DNA of 25,791 bases from NCBI GenBank assembly GCA_002496955.1, contig DALZ01000064.1, positions 1 through 25,791 on the forward strand, in the 5' to 3' direction. How positions within the stretch are numbered: the stretch's first letter is position 1; every line of letters starts with the position of its first letter. Positions 18,201 through 23,995 of the stretch are shown in pieces. The notes beneath the pieces are model-generated. The model was not told the DNA's origin. It searched no databases and was given only the letters and a program-made list of their open reading frames with translations. The translations under genes and the position numbers were made by a program. The DNA comes from Euryarchaeota archaeon UBA128 (GTDB taxonomy: Archaea; Thermoplasmatota; Poseidoniia; Poseidoniales; Poseidoniaceae).

Positions 18201-21200
18201 GATATCATTTAGTAACTGAACAGTCATGGCCAACCTTGTGTTGTGTCGATGTATGTGGGTTGATACTGAGTCAAATTCGTCCCTTAGGTCATTGGTGTAA
18301 AAATAATCACCAAATATGTAGTGGGTTGTCTCATAACGTGTTTCCTGCCCGGAACGAACATTGTTGTTGAATGTCTCATTAGCATCATCATAGTCAGACC
18401 AGTCTCCATCAACACAGGATTCTGAAATTTCAGGGTCACAGATTACACGCTGACCATCTTGATACAGTCGGTAGTATAGTGTGCTTGTGTCCGCAATGCC
18501 ATCAACTCTGTGGTGACCTGTAGCCATGACATTGTTGCTGTTCTCTTGCACCTGAGATGCTTCATTCGTTTGTATTACCGTGAACGAATAGTCGTCGATA
18601 TATTGCTTCATTTTATCAAAATCTTGGCTTTCTTGTATTGTAACAAACAGTTCAAACTGCTCTTGAGAAACAATTTCATTGGCAACTCTGTTACTAAATC
18701 CTGATGTTAACTCGTAGTCACCAGTATTGATTTGATTATATCGTAAATCTCCAGTGGCTAACTGCCAAATAAACATTGAAATCAAATCGGTTTGCGAACG
18801 GGCCAATAGCATGTTACCTGTGGCTGGGATTCCTGACTGGAAGTTATCGGAAACTGATGGGTGTTCACCGGTGTCTAGTGCTTGGAATCCATAATCCCAC
18901 CACGATACGAATGCTGGTCGTTCGGAAAATGGCATCTGAGCATCTTGCTCGGTCATCCATTCATATGCGCTGTTCCAGCCTTGGTCGTTGAATCCGGAAC
19001 CAAACGAACCTAGATACCAATTTCCTGAGTATGCACTGCTGTCAAGAATCGAAAAACCGGCCAATTCCCATCTAAGAGCATCTGGGATAAGGTTGAATAT
19101 ATCCTCATCAAGGTCGTCCTCAGACGGATCTGAGCCAGGAATTGCTGAATCTAATCCATAAGTGAACTGCTGACCGCCCAATAGCACAATTATCAGGAGG
19201 ATGGCAGAAAATGAGGGCGTTTTCCAAACTGCTCTTCTAGCACCAGCAATCCTGTCGGCGGGTGTTCTGATCCCAAACTTCTTCCACGTTCGAACTAGCC
19301 CTGACCAGTTAGCTTTGTCCCAAAGTGCTACGATTCCCCAAGCACCAAGGACTGCAACTGCTGGTGTAGCATTAAACATGAACCTAGCCGCAGTCCATGA
19401 CATGTAACTGGCAGTGAAAATCCAAATTCCGAAGAACAGATGAGATTGGCTTTTGTTTCTGAATGTAGAATACATCGAATAGAATCCCATTGCAAGGGCG
19501 AGTACTAGAACAATTGGTCCCAACTGGGCAAATAACTGACCTCTATCCGGTGCGTTTGCTTCAGCAACGGTACCAAAAATCTTGGTCTTGGTGAAATAAC
19601 CGCTGCCGGTGAACAGAACATCCCAAGCGTTGCTTAATTCGAGTTGTTTCAAAACAAATAGCACTGTGAAGAATACCAGCGCGGCGGCAAATAGTGTCCC
19701 CAAGACTAGCAACCAAGGTTTGTCTCGGAATCCAGTTGTCACGTATGAGATAGCCAAGGTAAATCCAAGCACGAAAATAAATGGCTGCAATCCAGTTCCA
19801 TCGAGTATTAGCGCCATTTGCGGATGTCCATAGAAAGGTATAGCCATAATCAAATTAGCAAACAGCATTGCTAAAAATAAAGCATTCAGTGTTGTTGAAT
19901 CTTTACGTCTAAACATATTAAGCGCTACTTGGGCAAAATATGCGATGAAGAGAATGCTAGGCCCGACTACGAAACCTTTCCATGCCAGCGAGGTCACGCC
20001 GAATGAAACACCAGCAAGGACTGCAAAAGCCATTGCGCTTCGCTTTTCTTTAGCAACTACAGAGAATGAACTCAATATAGCACCAATTCGGGGTGATGAG
20101 GTTTTAGTCAGCCTTTCGTTACCAGAGTATTGGATTGCCTTGAACCAAAACATGAATCCCATCGATATGAACAGCATAACAAAAGCATCGTGGTCAGCTA
20201 GTGCCCAAGTTGAATGTGACACGTGGGCAGGCATGAAGGCGATTAGCCAGGCGGCGACAACTCCCGCTGACTTGCCAAAATTATCCTTAGCAATAGTTGC
20301 TATAGGGAAGACAGTAAGGGCGCCATACACAGCAGGCAGGCCCAATATTGCGTACCATACAGCATCGTCGCCAAGCATGGGCTCTAGAAGCATCGATGTT
20401 ATTGCGATTGACCAAGTGAACAACGGTGGACGAGGATTGATACCACCCAGAGGGTAAGACCTGTCGGCATCAAATATCAAGTGCGCATTGTTAGCCAAAA
20501 TGTAGTCCACTACCCGCTTCATGTACCATGGGTCAGAACCCCCTGTCATGTCCCAATCTCCGGTACCAAACGAATTCATTGAGGGTACGAAATACCACTG
20601 AACTCTGATAATCAGCCCGAAGAAAAATGCTGCCCCAATCATCATACTTGACCAGTGAGCATTCCAAAATTTCCTTGCACCGCTGAACTCGTGATCATCA
20701 AGATTAGACCAACCGCCGTAGGTTTCGTGTGTTGAAATCATATATATTCCAACGCAAATGAAGAATGTTATACCTAACCAGATTAGTGCTCCCCAAGTGC
20801 CTTCCAGCTGCTCGGATTCCCAAATGCCGGCCTCATACCACGATGATACAAGGTATAACAGCCACATAGAGCCGATGAACATAGAGCGTGTATACCATCG
20901 CTCTGCAGCCATACCAGCAACAATCATAGCAACAATTCCAGTGAAAAATGCACCATAGAAGCCAAAGTGTCCGTGATAACCTTCCACGCTGGTTACCCCG
21001 AGTTTGTCGGCCATGGAGACAGAATCAAAGTGAGCTAGACTGCCTATGTGCGCTAAAATCCATACTAGTGTGGCTATTTGCAAAGGCAGGGTAGCAGTAT
21101 TGTAGCCGCCGTCATGTTGGGAAATTTTACCAAACCATCCGTCTTCACTGGCAGGATTGATTATTCCTCTAGCGACTACTCCAACAAGTAGACCAAGAGC

Positions 21201-21752
21201 AGCAAATATGGTTAACCAACTAAAGAAGACATAGCCTAGTGCTTGCCTCTGAAGATTTAGCGTGTCAAGCAAGGTATCGTCTGGCATGGTGTAGATTGTG
21301 TCGAGTTCGTTGTTGTAGGAGCCAGCGGCAATCATACCCACGTTAATTCCGATTACACCAAATGTAAGGATGGTTGCGATTTCATGTCTGCCACGTGAAT
21401 CAAAGAAATAAACACCAAAAGCTACTACCAGAAATTGTAGCGCCGTGAATGGACCGTAGTCTGTAAGGTGAACTATCGCTTGATGGCCGATCATTACAGC
21501 ACCAAGCGTTGCAAGGGACAGTGCGGAGGAAGAGAGAGAAACCACACCATTTTCCTTGAGAACTCTTGGAGTTACACCCAAGGCTGCACCTATTGCTACG
21601 ATGATTAACGGTGCTAGGTTGTTCGCAGTTATGTCGAAGTCTATGCCTCCGACTGATATTGCAGCGATTGCCAGCAAGACTGCTAGGGGGGCGATTAGCC
21701 ATCCCAACACAGGCGCTGGAGAGTTTCGCTGTGTCAATGTTTTCTCTTCCAT
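12234..21752 (-). CDS. aglB: Giant STT3/AglB-type oligosaccharyltransferase with N-terminal membrane extension and C-terminal beta-sandwich array
   Basis: A 3172-residue protein (from ATG 21752) predicted to transfer lipid-linked glycans to Asn of secreted proteins. Core motifs in order: GGSDPWYMKR (first catalytic Asp about 407), YPLGGINPRPP (about 433), ADHDAF (acidic pair 520-522), WKGF (about 591), TVAE (Glu about 731) and the signature SWWDYG (951-955), each matching STT3 counterparts. Before the first motif lie about 370 residues with roughly ten hydrophobic segments, where STT3 normally has one. From about 1410 to 2900 come repeated CarboxypepD_reg/Cna-B-like modules starting SG or GG (VSGTVTMSDNG, LVSGNLTNASG, VSGTITQ, FTGRM, IGGKIYWDFNENERAD, VSGVVTS). 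These are followed by NEW3/CARDB-like domains (PGGSGTFSVTITNTGNGDDTY) and a final membrane helix (about 3144-3164) with a basic end (ARNRSSSRF). An upstream in-frame TTG (21788) is a weaker start; GAGGG lies 7 nt before ATG 21752. The frame is unbroken. The aglB symbol refers to the core only. Confidence 0.9.
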   Translation of the reverse strand: MEEKTLTQRNSPAPVLGWLIAPLAVLLAIAAISVGGIDFDITANNLAPLIIVAIGAALGVTPRVLKENGVVSLSSSALSLATLGAVMIGHQAIVHLTDYGPFTALQFLVVAFGVYFFDSRGRHEIATILTFGVIGINVGMIAAGSYNNELDTIYTMPDDTLLDTLNLQRQALGYVFFSWLTIFAALGLLVGVVARGIINPASEDGWFGKISQHDGGYNTATLPLQIATLVWILAHIGSLAHFDSVSMADKLGVTSVEGYHGHFGFYGAFFTGIVAMIVAGMAAERWYTRSMFIGSMWLLYLVSSWYEAGIWESEQLEGTWGALIWLGITFFICVGIYMISTHETYGGWSNLDDHEFSGARKFWNAHWSSMMIGAAFFFGLIIRVQWYFVPSMNSFGTGDWDMTGGSDPWYMKRVVDYILANNAHLIFDADRSYPLGGINPRPPLFTWSIAITSMLLEPMLGDDAVWYAILGLPAVYGALTVFPIATIAKDNFGKSAGVVAAWLIAFMPAHVSHSTWALADHDAFVMLFISMGFMFWFKAIQYSGNERLTKTSSPRIGAILSSFSVVAKEKRSAMAFAVLAGVSFGVTSLAWKGFVVGPSILFIAYFAQVALNMFRRKDSTTLNALFLAMLFANLIMAIPFYGHPQMALILDGTGLQPFIFVLGFTLAISYVTTGFRDKPWLLVLGTLFAAALVFFTVLFVLKQLELSNAWDVLFTGSGYFTKTKIFGTVAEANAPDRGQLFAQLGPIVLVLALAMGFYSMYSTFRNKSQSHLFFGIWIFTASYMSWTAARFMFNATPAVAVLGAWGIVALWDKANWSGLVRTWKKFGIRTPADRIAGARRAVWKTPSFSAILLIIVLLGGQQFTYGLDSAIPGSDPSEDDLDEDIFNLIPDALRWELAGFSILDSSAYSGNWYLGSFGSGFNDQGWNSAYEWMTEQDAQMPFSERPAFVSWWDYGFQALDTGEHPSVSDNFQSGIPATGNMLLARSQTDLISMFIWQLATGDLRYNQINTGDYELTSGFSNRVANEIVSQEQFELFVTIQESQDFDKMKQYIDDYSFTVIQTNEASQVQENSNNVMATGHHRVDGIADTSTLYYRLYQDGQRVICDPEISESCVDGDWSDYDDANETFNNNVRSGQETRYETTHYIFGDYFYTNDLRDEFDSVSTHIHRHNTRLAMTVQLLNDIMTTSEIVDFYDSLIGMEGYYKVQDYNGLPGDTISRDHEIRYFAIDNRLYPRAGRYTADYNYNGGQPMGIFGAPTILSGQDIGTFMDEVYETSRGDRNFEMTREEVDESMTNDFLDQQAGIDIDPLQVQDVRVDHTPEFFETMLARTYVGYGASSLGVNTAFSNPQPAQHFGQSGSPGSIMQQAVPLPGAMMNHFVIANWYDEDNNFSLASANSLVKVMKYYSGAEVSGTVTMSDNGAPLPGVRLLIERDAFSGEDAVDADEDTYWIPIGFTDADENGEWSFLAPAGKIRVSAFVGTFDAEPAKATINDGSFAQGINDLLTEENEDRQINAITAILGNVANMTWLGETHYNVTGEQANRTASFDGRMNIEVESSGISGQLTWFGDEQFAGEPIVDTKLVLRNIHDTSGDVVLVTTNGSFETDETRIIQGTGQATFAENGTFDSEGLASVLDFYGTFTRTIGDGRTYVANGTWNGTGDIKASWIDLADDFDVPCNVSEENPANVTMPVNQTVCLKDTTGDLPIYMIDGEVEANGRFTSVGDTVLVQEHQGSSFEGIGLFEGTGTFEGTGRFVGSGQFSGEMVSPGSFYQTGIVPGEYEAFASLDNGREVLLPETVTVGINPEFGLVLSMPGSLVSGNLTNASGGILANTSFEIVDTLNDNASIITVTTNETGGYRYGPISTGEYEYRIDIDGDGFYELSGALSVSDETEVFEPLSVIPDTFDVTITLVSPLDGDGNALVTVDNQNFSLTDSFGLSEILESDSNGIIAMELAVGEYTVEQVDASDYYLYSTFTVEDTDLALNVEYSPASTISGTLLAYANEFNEDWTQDDILANTTPAINLDVQLVSGDRIFTTATNGEGNFSIILPGDTTYILRAATTANTYGVGQFVEPNEAEIVELGDIYLNRLTTVSGTITQKATNLSWNAQNYNGLVPSIIAVDENGVEWEAEVTNSGEFSVNLANGIYDFSSADPEYNIEVVEDWEVTNFVQSSFVMMVSDLEPETITISVCLVSEQLGDCTDGSPKFADVEIISLFDDNISYTLNETDFDESGISTLSIMPGSYTVQTVYTEASDENATDFNMFYTSSEVFVSMFSEDNKILHIELSDERLFTGRMTAGEDNFSNIQFLLYNESNNQWLSAITDDVGNFSEYIPAGDWVIVVAPRDVENTTYTLRYPISIDDDASTRIDQQFSLVEAVSINLTMIEKLTGDYVDNARILATSDDGYGNVTLAASDESGNVSDMIMPGSWSLSLLKETSDKRWTIEEGIYNIDATNVQYVELGDVEVDLEVLIGGKIYWDFNENERADVIEVVEGANVTIESTDGLISYNVNTDEFGVWSQMVPIMTTFNVSVEKTGYTTGYYLTNETQGIVVDKESISEDLSILANNVDVSGVVTSVMQDSEASLTGALITLHPESTRDSAPISVTGTYADGELTWSASVEPGDWIVVVESLVQDENTGGISVGHLNAGIEDGGELTMEMASGGYLHLDTVWQDIDLFEHHAGSESSGNMYLTEPVEITIDTGMESAWNYTLDSTGDLQLLLPVGDFELSSEFITIQHEKELEMAYSANSFGTVEQGIIDVTMSYTRTLNSASTISIDESSIRNASYIEVSMMSPTVDEDEYRTIEMNLNVTYNGTETSDVLTVGGLVSNAIDSDAWTVEFYNGTNWTTTTEVTLGIGESLSDTSVNDEATVQMRIILPNVTESLSLDNGHLIKVEVTSETGISSQTDFRIKVPQYYGVEITDAITETGVVPGGSGTFSVTITNTGNGDDTYDLSLADNIPEGWQITPTSSTLTISKNDQRTQQFTIFAPESFTSGIQAQVTITSEDGSTFETEEFDIQSARIDLSVDQTLSQELTKVYESQPGQLVVPVTNSGFKAASNVLVSVNLTNDVGNEILKIVGNKTISVAPGQTVNATFTLDESSKKFNRFKIHVDIIGEDSESVEGSVEPFDYQEETILDTAEPTSAWFMIVIIALTILVGYGGLKVARNRSSSRF
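16495..16548 (-). repeat. Three tandem 18-bp units inside the oligosaccharyltransferase gene
   Basis: On the plus strand AATGTTCCAGTTCCTTCG and two close variants follow head to tail. They encode hexapeptide repeats of the type FEGTGT/FEGTGR, flanked by decayed copies (FEGIGL, FVGSGQ, FSGEMV), so six or so hexads can be seen in the protein. The DNA-level similarity suggests recent slippage or unit duplication. The hexad GxGxFx pattern could build a small beta-ladder in the ectodomain. Confidence 0.7.
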
Positions 21753-21895
21753 TTTTATTCCCTCGTCGGTATTTCGCTTCAGCCTCAAGGCTGGAGCAGG
21801 TTGGCCACTCTAGGTCCTCTTTTAATTGTGACGCATGCAGATACTTATGATATTCTCGCAGTAAGCGTTTTAGACCTATATTTCACGGTATAAAA
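21753..21895 (-). promoter_or_regulatory. 143-bp upstream region of the oligosaccharyltransferase gene
   Basis: Read on the minus strand, this gap after purD holds an AT-rich ACAATTAAAAG element (21829-21819) that could be a TATA box, and GAGGG (21764-21760) 7 nt before the ATG. The TATA-like element predicts a start near 21797 and a leader of about 45 nt, longer than for other genes here. Further AT-rich tracts at 21845-21861 and 21877-21893 are possible alternatives. I see no clear T-run terminator for purD. Confidence 0.35.
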
Positions 21896-23161
21896 TTACA
21901 ACGCTTTTCCACCGATGTCTCGACGATAAAATCCCCCATCTAAATCTATTGATTCAATTAGTTCATACGCAAGAGTTGCGGCTTCCCCTAAATTCAAGGC
22001 CATGGCGCTACACGACAACACCCTGCCACCGCTAGACAAAAATTTACTATCCCGACTAGCAACGCCGGCAAAATTAATCCAACTCTTACCTACCCCTACT
22101 TCTTTCAAAGAATTTTCAATACCAACGATTTCCCGACCCTTGATTGGATTGCTTGGATAACCCTCAGATGCCAAGACAATTGTCAAGGCATGAGCATCTA
22201 AGAACTCGACATCTAGTTCTGAAAGCCGATCTTCTGATGCATGATACAACAATTCAAACAAATCAGATTTAATCAACGGCAGGGTAATTTGGCATTCGGG
22301 ATCGCCAAATCTTACGTTAAATTCAACAACATTTGGCTCGCCGGCATCGGTAATCATTAGCCCGACATACAACACACCACGGTACGGCACAGGAGATTTC
22401 GACAAATAATCGAACATCGGTTTAACTATTTTTTTGACAACTGTTTCATGTACCGATTCAGTCACTACAGGCGCCGGACAATAAGCCCCCATACCGCCAG
22501 TATTAGGGCCGAGGTCAGAGTCATACGCCCGTTTATGATCTTGACTAGCCGGCAAACAGACAAAGTCTGAGCCATCCATAACTACCAACATACTGGCTTC
22601 TTCTCCCGGCAAAAATTCTTCGAGCAAAACCGAACCGTCGGTTTTTATTGCGTCGGTGATGAATTGCTTAGCATCCTCATAATTTGAAGTGACAACTACA
22701 CCCTTACCTCCAGCTAATACATCCCGCTTAATGACCCACGGGTTATGTGAATATGCGTCCATTGCAGCATCTATGTTGGTGCTGTTATCCAAAATCGTGA
22801 AATCAGCCGTAGGCACGCCAACCTTTTCCATAATTTGTTTTGCATGCAACTTTGAACCTTCCAAATTCGCCAATTCGCCAACCGGACCGAAGCATTGGAT
22901 TCCATTCTTTATCAAATCATCAGCAAGGAATGCGCACAGGGGTGCCTCTGGTCCAACGACTACCAAATCGATGTCGTTGTTTTGACAAAATTTGACGATT
23001 TTATCGTTATCTTCACCAATTGTTATGTTATTTGCCACCATTGATGTTCCCGCATTCCCCGGGCTGCAATATATCTTGTCAACTAGCGGTGAACTGTGCA
23101 TACCAAGGCACAGAGCATGCTCACGACCACCACTACCGATAACCAAAACCTGTCGGCCCAT
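21896..23161 (-). CDS. purD: Phosphoribosylamine-glycine ligase (GAR synthetase)
   Basis: A 421-residue ATP-grasp enzyme catalysing the second step of de novo purine synthesis: 5-phosphoribosylamine + glycine + ATP to GAR + ADP + phosphate, in the cytoplasm. Family motifs are intact: VIGSGGREHAL (residues 7-17), VVGPEAPL (68-75), SKLHAKQIM (103-111), the ATP-grasp loop LAGGKGVVV (149-157), EEFLPGEEAS (181-190), DHKRAYDSDLGPNTGGMGAY (208-227) and the metal-binding EFNVRFGDPE (280-289). The length is that of a stand-alone PurD with no fusion to PurM or PurN. The GRQVLVIGSGGREHA start is the normal N-terminus, so ATG 23161 is well supported. It has no Shine-Dalgarno site, but a TATA-like box about 29 nt upstream fits a leaderless mRNA. 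It is divergent from carS. Confidence 0.97.
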   Translation of the reverse strand: MGRQVLVIGSGGREHALCLGMHSSPLVDKIYCSPGNAGTSMVANNITIGEDNDKIVKFCQNNDIDLVVVGPEAPLCAFLADDLIKNGIQCFGPVGELANLEGSKLHAKQIMEKVGVPTADFTILDNSTNIDAAMDAYSHNPWVIKRDVLAGGKGVVVTSNYEDAKQFITDAIKTDGSVLLEEFLPGEEASMLVVMDGSDFVCLPASQDHKRAYDSDLGPNTGGMGAYCPAPVVTESVHETVVKKIVKPMFDYLSKSPVPYRGVLYVGLMITDAGEPNVVEFNVRFGDPECQITLPLIKSDLFELLYHASEDRLSELDVEFLDAHALTIVLASEGYPSNPIKGREIVGIENSLKEVGVGKSWINFAGVASRDSKFLSSGGRVLSCSAMALNLGEAATLAYELIESIDLDGGFYRRDIGGKAL

Positions 23162-23184
23162 GAATCTGTGTTAGTGGACTAGAT

Positions 23185-23198
23185 TGATAATATATTTT
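23185..23198 (-). promoter_or_regulatory. TATA box of purD
   Basis: On the minus strand AAAATATATTATCA lies with its centre about 29 nt before the purD ATG. With no ribosome binding site in front of the ATG, this spacing suggests transcription begins at or very near the start codon (leaderless mRNA). Confidence 0.55.
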
Positions 23199-23204
23199 GC
23201 CAAA

Positions 23205-23214
23205 ATTATAATTT
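23205..23214 (+). promoter_or_regulatory. TATA box of carS
   Basis: ATTATAATTT is centred about 24 nt before the ATG at 23233, and no ribosome binding site precedes that ATG. The geometry fits a leaderless mRNA and supports ATG 23233 over the internal ATG at 23257. The purD TATA box is only a few base pairs away on the other strand, so the two promoters may compete for TBP. Confidence 0.55.
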
Positions 23215-23232
23215 TGCTCAGTCAAATGTTAA

Positions 23233-23934
23233 ATGCCTTCCAGTAAAGGGACTGATATGCAAACCGTCAACGATGTGGCGTTGGATATGGGTATAATCTC
23301 TCTGAGTCTGATGACTTTGTGGTTGTACTTGCCCGGATTTTTGGCCAATACATTCGCTATGATGTGGGGTAAATGGCTACCGAAAACAGGCTATGGCCCG
23401 TGGCCAATTGATGGAGGGAAAAATTGGCGTGATGGCAACCGATTGCTTGGTGACGGAAAAACCTGGAATGGATTAATTGGAGGTTCACTGACTTCTGGAC
23501 TACTGTGTTTGCTTATCGTGACAATGATGGGAGAAGTACCCGACAGCGATAGTGTCAAATCGACAATTTTTGCCCACCCGTTGACAGGTTATGAAGGATC
23601 ATGGTTTGACCTTGGTTCAAACGGTTTCTCCGCCTTCATTTTAGGGACATTTCTTGGTTTTGCTTGCCTTGTCGGTGACAGCACAGGGTCGTTTTTCAAA
23701 CGCCGTCGAGGATTAAAGCGCGAGGGGGATGTATCATCTAAAGCTCCGCTACTTGACACCCTACCTTTTGCCATCATGGTATTCCTGTGGGGCCAATTAT
23801 TTCTCGGCGATGCTTTACTTTCGCAGGAAAGACTAATCGTACCGATGATAATCATGATTATCATAACCCCGCTACTCCACCGCTCGTTTAATCTGATTGG
23901 ATACTACATCGGCTGGAAAGATGTACCGTATTAA
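23233..23934 (+). CDS. carS: CDP-archaeol synthase
   Basis: A 233-residue integral membrane enzyme of archaeal lipid synthesis: it makes CDP-archaeol from CTP and digeranylgeranylglyceryl phosphate, the activated precursor for polar head-group addition. Diagnostic motifs are PIDGGKNWRDGNRLLGDGKT (58-77), GDSTGSFFKRRRGLKRE (148-164) and PLLDTLPF (172-179). About five hydrophobic segments are visible (20-45, 82-100, 132-147, 177-192, 200-215). Length is slightly above the usual 170-ish residues because of an insertion (about 100-130) and a short N-terminal extension. The ATG at 23257 (MQTVNDV) is a possible shorter start, but promoter spacing favours 23233. It shares a divergent promoter region with purD. 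This gene firmly marks the organism as an archaeon. Confidence 0.93.
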   Translation: MPSSKGTDMQTVNDVALDMGIISLSLMTLWLYLPGFLANTFAMMWGKWLPKTGYGPWPIDGGKNWRDGNRLLGDGKTWNGLIGGSLTSGLLCLLIVTMMGEVPDSDSVKSTIFAHPLTGYEGSWFDLGSNGFSAFILGTFLGFACLVGDSTGSFFKRRRGLKREGDVSSKAPLLDTLPFAIMVFLWGQLFLGDALLSQERLIVPMIIMIIITPLLHRSFNLIGYYIGWKDVPY

Positions 23935-23995
23935 TCAGCGATGTTCAGTGGTGCAGGGGCAAAGGTTTCTTACCTAATCTACAGAACCTACCATC

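Noticed and set aside
21753..21788. TTG start at 21788 for the oligosaccharyltransferase
   Set aside because: A rare start codon without a ribosome binding site. ATG 21752 has GAGGG 7 nt upstream and gives the same domains.
12234..21788. Two genes joined by assembly error
   Set aside because: The frame is continuous over 9.5 kb with no internal stop or composition break, and the transition near 17529 reads smoothly from the core into the first module. A chimera cannot be fully excluded from sequence alone.
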